From positions 5,168,501 to 5,232,500 of the forward strand of contig NZ_JAUSYD010000001.1 in assembly GCF_030816615.1 (NCBI RefSeq): DNA of 64,000 nt. Direction: 5' to 3'. The notes beneath the pieces were generated by a model. It saw nothing but the letters and a program-made list of their open reading frames with translations, did not search any database and was not told the DNA's origin. Origin of the DNA: Streptomyces sp. B1I3 (GTDB lineage: Bacteria; Actinomycetota; Actinomycetes; Streptomycetales; Streptomycetaceae). This document shows, in pieces, positions 52,160-62,100 of the stretch; positions within the stretch are counted from its first letter, which is position 1; every line of letters begins with the position of its first letter. The translations under genes were made by a program, and so were the position numbers.

Positions 52160-53629
52160 ATGGCTGTCGACTACGCGGTGATCGTCGTCTATCTGGCCGG
52201 CATGCTCGCCATGGGCTGGTGGGGCATGCGCCGCGCCAAGTCCAAGAGCGAGTTCCTGGTCGCAGGCCGGCGGCTCGGTCCCTGGATGTACTCCGGCACC
52301 ATGGCCGCGATCGTCCTCGGCGGCGCCTCCACGATCGGCGGCGTCGGCCTCGGCTACCAGTACGGCCTGTCCGGCGCCTGGATGGTCTTCACGATCGGCC
52401 TGGGACTGCTGGCGCTGTCCGTGTTCTTCTCGGCCCGCATCGCGCGGCTGAAGGTCTACACCGTCTCCGAGATGCTCGACCTGCGCTACGGCGGCCGGGC
52501 CGGAATCATCTCGGGCGTCGTCATGTGGGCGTACACGCTCATGCTGGCCGTCACGTCGACCATCGCGTACGCCACCATCTTCGACGTCCTGTTCGACATG
52601 GACCGGACCGTCGCGATCATCCTGGGCGGCACCATCGTCGTGGCGTACTCGACGCTCGGCGGCATGTGGTCGATCACGCTGACGGACATGGTCCAGTTCG
52701 TCGTGAAGACGATCGGTGTCCTGCTGCTGCTCCTGCCGATCGCCGTCGTCAAGGCCGGCGGCTTCGCCGAGATGAGGGCGAAGCTGCCGACGGAGTACTT
52801 CGACCCGCTGGGCATAGGCGGCGAGACGATCTTCACGTACGTCCTGATCTACACCTTCGGCATGCTGATCGGCCAGGACATCTGGCAGCGGGTGTTCACC
52901 GCCCGCAACGACCGCACGGCGCGCTGGGGCGGCACCGTCGCCGGCACGTACTGCCTCGTGTACGCGATCGCCGGAGCCGTCATCGGTACGGCGGCCAAGG
53001 TCATGTACCCGAAGCTGCCCAGCGCGGACGCGGCCTTCGCGACGATCGTCAAGGACGAACTGCCGGTCGGCGTCCGGGGCCTGGTCCTGGCCGCCGCGCT
53101 CGCCGCCGTGATGTCCACCTCCTCCGGCGCGCTGATCGCCTGCGCGACCGTGGCCAACAACGACATCTGGTCGCGCCTGCGGGGCGCGGTCACCGGGGGC
53201 GACGGTGCGGAGCGTGACGAGGTGAAGGGCAACCGGGTCTTCATCCTCGTCATGGGTGTCGCCGTCATCGCGATCGCCATCGCGCTGAACAACGTCGTCG
53301 AGGCGCTCACCGTCGCCTACAACCTGCTCGTCGCCGGGCTGCTCGTGCCCATTCTGGGCGGTCTGCTGTGGCGTCGGGGAACCGCGGCCGGTGCGCTGGC
53401 CGCGGTCGCCGTCGGTGGCGTCGCGGTCGTCGGCCTCATGGCCGGGTACGGCATCCTCGCCAACGAGCCCGTCTACTACGGGCTGCTGGCCTCGCTCGCG
53501 GTGTACGTGGCCGTCTCGCTGGCCACCAGGCCGACGGACGCCGACGTACTGGCCGCCTGGCGCGAGCGGCTGGCAGGCCGGGGCGCGCACGCCGAGACGG
53601 CCCCGGACGCGGACCCGGTCGCCGTGTGA
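52160..53629 (+). CDS. sodium:solute symporter family transporter
   Basis: Protein of 489 aa with 13 or so hydrophobic helices; the SSS signature region runs from ARRLGPWMYS-like sequence near residue 40 to the conserved GASTIGGVGLGYQYG. ATG 52160 follows GGAGGAA. Likely imports the substrate of the two enzymes downstream (a guanidino or related compound, inferred), using Na+. Confidence 0.9.
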   Translation: MAVDYAVIVVYLAGMLAMGWWGMRRAKSKSEFLVAGRRLGPWMYSGTMAAIVLGGASTIGGVGLGYQYGLSGAWMVFTIGLGLLALSVFFSARIARLKVYTVSEMLDLRYGGRAGIISGVVMWAYTLMLAVTSTIAYATIFDVLFDMDRTVAIILGGTIVVAYSTLGGMWSITLTDMVQFVVKTIGVLLLLLPIAVVKAGGFAEMRAKLPTEYFDPLGIGGETIFTYVLIYTFGMLIGQDIWQRVFTARNDRTARWGGTVAGTYCLVYAIAGAVIGTAAKVMYPKLPSADAAFATIVKDELPVGVRGLVLAAALAAVMSTSSGALIACATVANNDIWSRLRGAVTGGDGAERDEVKGNRVFILVMGVAVIAIAIALNNVVEALTVAYNLLVAGLLVPILGGLLWRRGTAAGALAAVAVGGVAVVGLMAGYGILANEPVYYGLLASLAVYVAVSLATRPTDADVLAAWRERLAGRGAHAETAPDADPVAV

Positions 53630-53635
53630 GCGCTG

Positions 53636-53678
53636 CCGGAAGCCGGGCGGGGGTCGCCGAACCACGCCCGGCTTCCGG
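53636..53678 (+). terminator. hairpin after symporter gene
   Basis: A perfect 14-bp stem (53636-53649 with 53665-53678) follows the symporter stop by 6 bases, lacking a T-run; it probably lowers, rather than ends, transcription into the agmatinase gene. Confidence 0.75.
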
Positions 53679-53821
53679 ACGGTCGCACCCTGCCCCGGCC
53701 GCACCGGAACCACCGGCCCGGTCACCCCGGCCGTCCCGGACCCCGCACACTTGATTACCGTACGAACGCCCACAAAGCGTGCAGCACCCTCGCAGAGCCC
53801 GAACGAAAGGCACCCGTCCTC

Positions 53822-54790
53822 ATGAGCAGCACCGAATCGCCGCGCGGTCCCGTCGACTCCTCCCGCGTCCCGCGGTACGCCGGACCCGCCACGTTCGCCC
53901 GGCTGCCCCGGCTCGACGAGGTGGGGACCGCCGACGTCGCCGTCGTCGGCGTGCCCTTCGACAGCGGGGTCTCCTACCGCCCCGGCGCCCGCTTCGGCGG
54001 CAACGCGATCCGCGAGGCGTCCCGCCTCCTGCGCCCCTACAACCCCGCGCAGGACGCCTCCCCCTTCGCCCTCGCCCAGGTCGCCGACGCGGGTGACATC
54101 GCGGCCAACCCGTTCAACATCAACGAGGCCGTCGAGACCGTCGAGGCCGCCGCCGACGACCTGCTCTCCACCGGCGCCCGGCTGATGACGCTCGGCGGCG
54201 ACCACACCATCGCGCTGCCCCTGCTGCGTTCCGTCGCCAAGAAGCACGGCCCCGTCGCCCTGCTCCACTTCGACGCCCACCTGGACACCTGGGACACGTA
54301 CTTCGGCGCCGAGTACACCCACGGCACCCCGTTCCGCCGCGCCGTCGAGGAGGGCATCCTCGACACGGAGGCGCTGTCCCACGTCGGCACCCGCGGCCCG
54401 CTGTACGGCAAGCAGGACCTCACCGACGACGCCAAGATGGGCTTCGGCATCGTCACCTCCGCCGACGTCATGCGGCGCGGCGTCGACGAGATCGCCGACC
54501 AGCTCCGGCAGCGCATCGGCGACCGGCCGCTCTACATCTCGATCGACATCGACGTCCTGGACCCGGCGCACGCCCCCGGCACCGGCACCCCGGAGGCCGG
54601 CGGCCTCACCTCGCGCGAGCTCCTGGAGATCCTGCGCGGGCTCTCCTCCTGCCACCTGGTCTCCGCCGACCTGGTCGAGGTCGCCCCGGCGTACGACCAC
54701 GCGGAGATCACCTCCGTCGCCGCGTCCCACACGGCGTACGAGCTGACGACGATCATGTCCCGCCAGATCGCGGAGGGCCGGAACCGGTGA
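53822..54790 (+). CDS. agmatinase/guanidinobutyrase-type ureohydrolase
   Basis: Protein of 322 aa. The binuclear Mn site is complete: GGDHTIALP (His), HFDAHLDTWD (D-x-H-x-D) and SIDIDVLDPAHAPG (DxD). Removes urea from a guanidino compound such as agmatine or 4-guanidinobutyrate; in actinobacteria the latter is common. ATG 53822 with GAAAGG. The last codons overlap the next gene (GTGA). Confidence 0.92.
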   Translation: MSSTESPRGPVDSSRVPRYAGPATFARLPRLDEVGTADVAVVGVPFDSGVSYRPGARFGGNAIREASRLLRPYNPAQDASPFALAQVADAGDIAANPFNINEAVETVEAAADDLLSTGARLMTLGGDHTIALPLLRSVAKKHGPVALLHFDAHLDTWDTYFGAEYTHGTPFRRAVEEGILDTEALSHVGTRGPLYGKQDLTDDAKMGFGIVTSADVMRRGVDEIADQLRQRIGDRPLYISIDIDVLDPAHAPGTGTPEAGGLTSRELLEILRGLSSCHLVSADLVEVAPAYDHAEITSVAASHTAYELTTIMSRQIAEGRNR

Positions 54791-56469
54791 GCCACGACCA
54801 CGACGACCGGCCGCAGCTCACCCCCGCCCAGGCCGAGGCCGCCCTGAACCCTCCGCCCGGACGCAACGGCGGTGACCTCGTGGTCGAGACCCTCCAGGGC
54901 CTGGGCGCCACCACCGTCTTCGGGCTGCCGGGCCAGCACGCGCTCGGCATGTTCGACGCGCTGCGCCGCTCCTCCCTCTCGTACGTCGGGCTGCGCGTCG
55001 AGAACAACGCGGGCTTCGCCGCCGACGCCTACGGCCGGATCACGGGGGAGGTGGCCCCGCTGCTGCTCTCCACCGGCCCGGGAGCGCTGACCTCCCTGGC
55101 CGCGCTCCAGGAGGCGGCGGCGGCATCGGCGCCCGTGCTGGCGGTCTCCAGCCAGATCCCGAGCGCCGGGCTCGGCGGCGGGCGCCACGGCTACCTGCAC
55201 GAGCTCCGCGACCAGCAGGCGTCGTTCCGTGGCGTCGTCAAGTCCGTCCACACCGTGCGCACGGCGTCGCAGATCCCGTCCGCGATCGCCGCCGCCTGGG
55301 AGTCCGCGCTCACCGCCCCGCACGGGCCCGTGTGGGTGGAGATCCCGCAGGACGTGCTCCTCGCCGAGACGCTCCTGCCCGTGGTCAGCGCGCTCGACGC
55401 CACCCCGCGCGAGGTGTACCCGCGTCCGGAACTCACCCTCGCGGCGGCGCACCTGCTGTCGAACGCCGAACGGCCGGCGATCATCGCGGGCGGCGGAGTC
55501 GTACGGTCCGACGCGAGCGGCAAGCTGCTGGCGCTCGCGGAGAAGATCGACGCCCCGGTCGTCACCACCTTCGGTGGCAAGGGCGCCTTCCCCTGGGAAC
55601 ACCCGCTCTCCCTCCAGTCCTGGCTGGAGGACCGGTACACCACGGACTTCCTGGAATCCGCGGACGTGCTCCTGGTCGTGGGCTCGGGACTCGGTGAGCT
55701 CTCCTCGAACTACCACACGTTCAGCCCGCGCGGCCGGATCATCCAGATCGAGGCCGACGCCGGGAAGCTGGAGTCCAACCACCCCGCGCTCGGTATCCAC
55801 TCCGACGCCCGCGAGGCCCTCGCCGGCCTGCTGGAGGCCGTGGAGCGCCGCGAGGACGCCACCGCCGCCACCCGCGTCCGTACGGTCCTGGACCAGGTCC
55901 GGGCACGGATCGCCGCCCAGGACCTCACCCTGGAGCAGCAGGTGCTCGCCTCGGTCCGCGAGGCACTGCCCGACACCGCGCCCAGCTTCTGGGACATGAC
56001 GATCCTCGCCTACTGGGCCTGGTCCGCCTTCGACGCCCGGCACCCCAACACCATGCACTCGGCCCAGGGCGCGGGCGGTCTCGGCTACGCCTTCCCGGCC
56101 GCGATCGGCGCCGCGGCGGCGGATCCGACCAAGCCCGTGCTGGCCGTCTCGGGCGATGGCGGGGCGATGTACTCGATCGCCGAGCTCGCCACCGCGCGTC
56201 AGTACGACCTGCCCGTCACCTGGCTGATCGTGGACGACGGCGGCTACGGCATCCTGCGCGAGTACATGACGGGCGCCTTCGGCGAGGCCACGGCGACGGA
56301 GCTGTCCCGCCCGGACTTCGTCGCCCTCGCGGAGTCCTTCGGAGTTCCCGCGGTCCGTACGGCCCCCGAGTCCCTGGCCGCCGACCTGGCGAAGGCGCTG
56401 GCGGCCCCCGGCCCCGCGGTCGTCGTCCTGCCGGCCCTGCTGAGGATGTTCGAACCGACGCATCTGTGA
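54787..56469 (+). CDS. thiamine-pyrophosphate enzyme, acetolactate-synthase-like
   Basis: Protein of 560 aa with the three TPP-enzyme domains. The catalytic Glu lies in RVENNAGFAADAYGR, and the TPP/Mg motif runs from GDGGAMYSIAELATA to DDGGYG (usually NNxxYG). Because it is coupled by GTGA to an agmatinase, it is more likely a catabolic decarboxylase or lyase than a biosynthetic acetolactate synthase; exact substrate unknown. Its stop codon lies in the first unit of a tandem repeat. Confidence 0.88.
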   Translation: MSHDHDDRPQLTPAQAEAALNPPPGRNGGDLVVETLQGLGATTVFGLPGQHALGMFDALRRSSLSYVGLRVENNAGFAADAYGRITGEVAPLLLSTGPGALTSLAALQEAAAASAPVLAVSSQIPSAGLGGGRHGYLHELRDQQASFRGVVKSVHTVRTASQIPSAIAAAWESALTAPHGPVWVEIPQDVLLAETLLPVVSALDATPREVYPRPELTLAAAHLLSNAERPAIIAGGGVVRSDASGKLLALAEKIDAPVVTTFGGKGAFPWEHPLSLQSWLEDRYTTDFLESADVLLVVGSGLGELSSNYHTFSPRGRIIQIEADAGKLESNHPALGIHSDAREALAGLLEAVERREDATAATRVRTVLDQVRARIAAQDLTLEQQVLASVREALPDTAPSFWDMTILAYWAWSAFDARHPNTMHSAQGAGGLGYAFPAAIGAAAADPTKPVLAVSGDGGAMYSIAELATARQYDLPVTWLIVDDGGYGILREYMTGAFGEATATELSRPDFVALAESFGVPAVRTAPESLAADLAKALAAPGPAVVVLPALLRMFEPTHL

Positions 56470-56617
56470 CCCGGGCGGACACCCGGGACGGTGACCTGGG
56501 CGGACACCCGGGACGGTGACCTGGGCGGACGCCCGGCACGGTGACCTGGGCGGACGCCCGGCACGGTGACCTGGGCGGACGCCCGGCACGGTGACCTGGG
56601 CGGACGCCCGGCACGGT
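56468..56617 (+). repeat. 25-bp tandem repeat, six copies, starting at a stop codon
   Basis: Six head-to-tail 25-base units with no spacer; units 3-6 are identical and units 1-2 carry two or three changes. The first unit includes the last two bases of the TGA stop. Each unit can fold through its GGGCG/CGCCC-type arms. Confidence 0.95.
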
Positions 56618-56708
56618 GACCCGGCGCCGCTCGGTGCTCCGCCGCCCCGTGGGAACAGGGCACGCACCCCGGGCCGGCCCCCTTCGCCCCAGTGTCCTGG
56701 CTCGGACG

Positions 56709-57490
56709 TCAGCCGCGAGGTAGCGGGATGATCACGTGCTCGCCGTCGCTGGTCTTCAGCTCCTCGACGAGCGCGGCGTGTCCGGTCCGTGCCGCCGCCA
56801 GGCCTCGGTGAGGCGGGCGAGGCGGGTGGGGGCGGCGATGCCGCGCACGGTCGCGATCCTGCCGTGGGTGATGTCGAACGTCACGGAGCCGACGACCTGG
56901 TCGCCGAGCACGAAGAGGATGGCGGGGGCGCCGTTGGCGAGCGCGTGGTGGACGCCGGGCGTGGTGGCGGTGCTCTCCACGCGGGCCACCCTGAGGCGCT
57001 GTCGCCGGCGGCGTAGACGTTCGGGTGCGAGACCGACCGCATGGTGCGATCGACGACGATCCGGCCGTTCTCGGTGACCTCCAGCCCGCCGGCGGCGGCG
57101 ACGGGGCTGACCGCGAACCCGGCCGTCCACACGGTCGCGTCGGATGCCACGGCGGTGCCGTCGGCGCGGAGCACCCGTGCCGCTTCGACGGCCTTGACGA
57201 CGGTGTGCTCCAGGACCGTGATGCCCAGCCGGTCGCAGGCCTGGCGCAGGTGGTCGCGGGCTCCGGCGGAGAGCCGGACGGCCAGCTCGCCGCGGGCGAT
57301 GAGCGTCACCGACAGGCCGGGCCGGGATTCGGCGATCTCGGTGGCGGTCTCGATGCCGGTCAGCCCGTCGCCGACGACCAGTACACTCCCGCCTTCGCCC
57401 CGCCTGCCCAGGCCGTCCAGACGCTCGCGCAGGCGCAGCGCCGAGGGCCGGGCGGCGACGTCGTGGGCGTACTCGGCCACGCCGGCTCCT
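56709..57490 (-). pseudogene. mosaic pseudogene: FAD/NAD oxidoreductase joined to ECF sigma factor tail
   Basis: Upstream part (57490 to about 57005) encodes the middle of an NADH-dehydrogenase-like flavoprotein: VLVVGDGLTGIETATEIAE (NAD-binding), ATVWTAGFAVSP and NVYAAGDSA. Its first FAD-binding domain is missing. At about 57000 the frame changes to VHHALANGAPAILFVLGDQVVG, followed by VTFDITHGRIATVRGIA and LARLTEAWRR, like the SnoaL-type C-terminus of SigJ/ECF41 sigma factors. A further shift near 56785 leads to ALVEELKTSDGEHVIIPL and a TGA at 56709. A deletion joined two neighbouring genes. Confidence 0.7.
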
Positions 57491-57855
57491 CCGGTGCCCA
57501 CTCCTGCCGCACGCCCGCCCCTTCGGCCTCGATCACTCGATCGGACCGGCGGCGACGCCAAGGCCGGGAAACGGGCTCGCCCGGCTGCCCGTGACCTCCT
57601 TGCGGTTGGTGTCCGGGCCACGACTCCGGGGCCCCTGTGGTGTCGGTCACCCGCCCCCGGCGCGCCGGCCGCGCCGCCGTCCGAGTGCACCGCCGCGCCA
57701 CCAGGGCGGGAGGGTGCGCCCGGCCCAGGTCCGTCCGGAGGACGCCGGGGGCCGGGCCAGGAGGCCTGTGGCGCGGACCATAGGACGTTTTGTCCGCATG
57801 TGTGCATCATGCTCGGGTCCCTCAGGCCGCACCCGACACACAGGACGGAAGGTTC
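57491..57855. other. intergenic region
   Basis: A 365-base gap between the mosaic pseudogene and the serine-hydrolase gene. The left end may contain further decayed oxidoreductase sequence; nothing else is identifiable. GGAAGG at 57847 serves the downstream ATG. Confidence 0.4.
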
Positions 57856-58719
57856 ATGAGTCACCAGCTGACGTCCCGGCGTTCCCGGGCGGCCGTCTGC
57901 GCCGCCCTGATCTGCGGCGTGCTCGCACCCGCGGCCGCCGTGGCGAAGCCCGCAGAGGCCGTCTCGCCCTCCGTCTCCTGCGTGTCGAAGAAGACCGGCC
58001 TCGCCGCCCGGCTGTCCGAGGACATCACCGCAGCCCTCAAGGGCACCGGATCCACCACCGCCCTGGCGGTCCAGGACCACAGGACCGGTACGACCTGCAC
58101 ACTGCGGGCCACCCAGCAGGTGGACTCGGCCAGCGTGGTCAAGGTGACGGTCCTCGCCGCCCTGCTCTGGGACGCCCGGCGCACGGGCCGGCCGCTCACC
58201 CCGCACGAGACCGAACTCTCCACCGCCATGATCACGAAGTCGGACAACGACGCGACCAGCGAGCTGTGGGGCCGCCTCGGCCCGTCGAAGGTCAAGGCCT
58301 TCCTCCGGGCCGCCGGCATGACCCGCACCACTCCGGACGCCGGGCATGCGTGGGGACTCACCCAGATCACCGCCCAGGACGAGCAGCGCCTGCTGACCCT
58401 GGTGACGAGCCGGAACAAGATCCTCGACGACCGCTCGCGGACGTTCCTCCTGGACCGGATGCGCAAGGTCGTGCCGGACCAGCGCTGGGGGGTTCCGGCG
58501 GGTGCTCCGGCCGACGCGACCGTCCAGCTCAAGAACGGCTGGCTGGAGCGGTCCGCCCACGGCTGGCGCGTACACAGCGTGGGCGCGTTCAGCGGCAAGG
58601 GCCACGACTACCTGATCACCGTCCTCACCCAGGACAACAAGACGATGAACGACGGCGTCAGCACCATCCAGGCCGTGGCCGAGGCCGTACACAAGGACCT
58701 CGGTCCGACCACCGGCTAG
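57856..58719 (+). CDS. secreted class-A-beta-lactamase-like serine hydrolase
   Basis: Protein of 287 aa with a Sec signal peptide (about 1-35). The SxxK motif is S93-V-V-K96, SDN is S129-D130-N131, and the third motif is K226-N-G rather than KTG. The Glu166 region of true class-A beta-lactamases is not evident, so it may be a DD-peptidase-like or other penicillin-interacting hydrolase. The TAG stop is part of the target-site duplication of the adjoining MITE. Confidence 0.82.
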   Translation: MSHQLTSRRSRAAVCAALICGVLAPAAAVAKPAEAVSPSVSCVSKKTGLAARLSEDITAALKGTGSTTALAVQDHRTGTTCTLRATQQVDSASVVKVTVLAALLWDARRTGRPLTPHETELSTAMITKSDNDATSELWGRLGPSKVKAFLRAAGMTRTTPDAGHAWGLTQITAQDEQRLLTLVTSRNKILDDRSRTFLLDRMRKVVPDQRWGVPAGAPADATVQLKNGWLERSAHGWRVHSVGAFSGKGHDYLITVLTQDNKTMNDGVSTIQAVAEAVHKDLGPTTG

Positions 58720-58896
58720 GGCGTGTTTCGAAAGTGGCGTCGTCTGCCCGAAGGGCAGGCCCGGGGGCGTCTGGTGCGTGCGATCGCAAGGCGGAGGGTC
58801 GCCTCGATACCGGGTGTATCGGGGTGATCCCGACAACGCGGCGAGCGTGCGTGCCAGACGCCCCCGGGCAGGCGGGACTTTCGAAACACGCCCTAG
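58716..58896. mobile_element. MITE with 20-bp terminal inverted repeats and CTAG duplication
   Basis: Perfect inverted ends CTAGGGCGTGTTTCGAAAGT (58716-58735) and its complement (58877-58896) enclose about 140 bases without coding capacity; inner arms (58759-58774 with 58854-58869) extend the palindrome. The outer CTAG at each end fits an IS5-type YTAR target duplication. No transposase, so it must move in trans. Confidence 0.85.
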
Positions 58897-59105
58897 GGGC
58901 CCGGTCCGCCGTGCGGGGGCCCGGGGCCCCGCACCACCGGCCTCCCGTACGGGCGTCCCTCCCGCCCGCCCCACGACCTGGGACCTGCCGTCCCCCCGCC
59001 TCCGGCCATGGGCCGGCAATTGTTGCGGCGGGATGAAATCCGCAGCTGACGGCGTTGGTGACATGCGGTAGACCAGGCGGGGCGACGGGGAAAGCAGGAG
59101 GCACG

Positions 59106-62100
59106 ATGGCGGGCGAGAGCGCGGACGGGGAGCAGCGGAGCGCGGAGCCGGGGTGGGGCCGGCGGCTGGCCGGATACGCGTGGCGCTACCGGCGCAACGT
59201 CCTGCTGGCGCTGGGCTCGTCACTCGCCGGCATGGGCGTCATGGCCCTGGTCCCGCTGATCACCAAGGTGATCATCGACGACGTCGTGGGCGACCGCACC
59301 CGCTCCCTCGGTCTGTGGACCGGGATGCTCGTCGTCGCGGCCGTCCTCGTCTACGCCGCCACCTACGTCCGTCGCTACTACGGCGGCCGGCTCGCCCTCG
59401 ACGTGCAGCACGACCTGCGGACCGAGATGTACGGCACCCTCACCCGGCTCGACGGGAAGCGGCAGGACGAGCTCTCCACCGGCCAGGTCGTCGGGCGGGC
59501 CACCAGCGACCTGCAGCTGATCCAGGGTCTCCTCTTCATGCTCCCGATGACCATCGGGAACATCCTGCTCTTCCTGATCTCCCTGGTGATCATGGCGTGG
59601 CTGTCGCTGCCGCTGACCTTCGTCGCCCTCGCCGTCGCCCCCGCCCTCTGGTTCATCGCCCGCCGCTCCAGGACCCGCCTCTTCCCCGCCACCTGGTACG
59701 CCCAGAGTCAGGCCGCCGCCGTGGCCGGAGTGGTCGACGGGGCCGTCTCCGGCGTCCGGGTCGTCAAGGGGTTCGGACAGGAGGAGCAGGAGACGGGCAA
59801 GCTCCGCGAGGTCGGGCGCAGGCTCTTCGCGGGCCGGCTGCGGACCATCCGGCTGAACTCCCGCTACACCCCCGCGCTCCAGGCGGTTCCCTCGCTGGGC
59901 CAGGTGGCGATGCTGGCTCTCGGCGGCTGGCTGGCCACCCGCGGGGAGATCACCCTCGGCACGTTCGTCGCCTTCTCCACCTATCTCGCCCAGCTCGTGG
60001 GCCCGGTCCGGATGCTCGCCATGGTCCTCACCGTCGGCCAGCAGGCCAGGGCCGGGGTGGAACGCGTCCTGGAACTGATCGACACCGAGCCCTCCATGCA
60101 GGACGGCACGAAGCAGCTGCCGGCCGACGCCCCCGCGAGCGTCGAGTTCGACGACGTGCGCTTCGGCTACGCCGACGAGCGACCCGTACTCGACGGGTTC
60201 TCCCTGACCATCGAGCCCGGCGAGACCGTCGCCGTCGTCGGCGCCTCCGGCAGCGGGAAGTCCACCGTCTCCCTCCTGCTGCCCCGCTTCTACGACGTGT
60301 CGCACGGCGCCGTCCTGGTCGGCGGCCACGACGTCCGCGAGCTGACCCAGGACTCCCTGCGGGCCGCCATCGGTCTCGTACCGGAGGACAGCTTCCTCTT
60401 CTCCGAATCGGTCCGCGCCAACATCGCCTACGGACACCCGGACGCCACCCAGGAACAGATCGAGCGGGCCGCGCGCGCCGCCCAGGCGCACGACTTCATC
60501 ACGCAGCTCCCCGGCGGCTACGACACCAAGGTCGGCGAGCACGGGCTCACCCTGTCCGGGGGGCAGCGACAGCGGGTCGCCCTCGCCCGGGCCATCCTCA
60601 CCGACCCCCGCCTGCTCCTCCTCGACGACGCCACCTCCGCCGTCGACGCCCGCGTCGAGCATGAGATCCACGAGGCGCTGGCGCAGGTCATGGCCGGCCG
60701 CACCACCCTGCTGATCGCCCACCGGCGCTCCACCCTCGGCCTCGCCGACCGCATCGCCGTCCTCGACCAGGGGCGGCTCGCGGACATAGGCACGCACGCC
60801 GAGCTGGAGCAGCGCTCCGCGCTCTACCGGAGGCTGCTCACCGACCCGGACGAGCTCGGCGGCACCTCACCGGGGCACCAGAGGGTGACGGACGGGGCGC
60901 CGGACGACGACCGCGCGCTCCAGGAGGAGCTGGAGGCCGAGTTCGACGCGGAGCGCGGCATCACCCCGGAGCTGTGGATCCGCAAGGAGGAGCAGCGCGA
61001 CACGGCGGCGGCCGGTATGCCCGCCACCCCCGAGCTCCTCGCCCAGGTCGAAGCGCTGCCGCCCGCCACCGACACGCCCGGCATCGACGAGGCGGGCGCC
61101 GTCCGCCCGGAGGAGTCGTACGGCCTGCGCCGGCTGCTCCACGGCTTCGGGCTCCCGCTGCTGGTGAGCCTGGCGCTGGTCGCCGTCGACGCGGGCATGG
61201 GCCTGCTCCTGCCGGTGCTGATCCGGCACGGCATCGACGACGGCGTGCAGCGCATGGCGCTGGGCGCGGTCTGGGCGGCGGCCGGGCTCGGCCTGCTCGC
61301 CGTCCTCGTGCAGTGGGCGGCCCAGGTCGGTGAGACCAGGATGACGGGCCGTACGGGCGAACGCGTCCTGTACTCCCTGCGCCTGAAGATCTTCGCGCAA
61401 CTGCAGCGGCTCGGCCTCGACTACTACGAGCGCGAGCTGACCGGCCGGATCATGACCCGGATGACGACGGACGTCGACGCCCTGTCCACGTTCCTGCAGA
61501 CCGGCCTGGTCACGGCCTTCGTCTCCGTCGTCACCTTCTTCGGCATCACCGTCGTGCTGCTCGTCCTCGACGTGCAGCTGGCCCTGGTCGTCTTCGCGAC
61601 CCTGCCGCTCCTGGTCGTGGGCACCTTCTTCTTCCGCCGCAGGAGCGTCAAGGCCTACGAACTGGCGCGGGAGCGCATCAGCGTCGTCAACGCCGACCTC
61701 CAGGAGTCCGTCTCCGGGCTGCGGATCGTGCAGGCGTTCCGCCGCGAGCGCGACGGCGCCCAGCGGTTCGCCGAGCGCAGCGACCACTACCGCGAGGCCC
61801 GGGTGCGCGGGCAGTGGCTGATCTCCGTCTACTTCCCGTTCGTGCAGCTGCTGGCCTCGGTCGCGGCGGCCGCCGTGCTGATCGTCGGCGCCGGACGGGT
61901 CGACGACGGCACGCTGACCACGGGCGCGCTGGTCGCCTACCTCCTCTACATCGACCTGTTCTTCGCCCCGGTGCAGCAGCTCTCCCAGGTCTTCGACGGC
62001 TACCAGCAGGCCACGGTCTCGCTCGGCCGGATCCAGGAGCTCCTGCGGGAGCCGACCTCCACCGCCGACCACGACACACCGCAGGACGTGCCCTCGCTGC

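Noticed and set aside
51872..54730. 952-aa open frame on the minus strand
   Set aside because: It covers the symporter and agmatinase genes in antisense and shows no motifs, only Gly/Asp/Arg-rich composition.
56468..56617. CRISPR array
   Set aside because: The 25-base units are directly adjacent with no spacers, and no cas genes are near.
57856..58719. True class-A beta-lactamase
   Set aside because: The KTG motif is KNG and the Glu166 loop is not evident, so antibiotic hydrolysis is not claimed.
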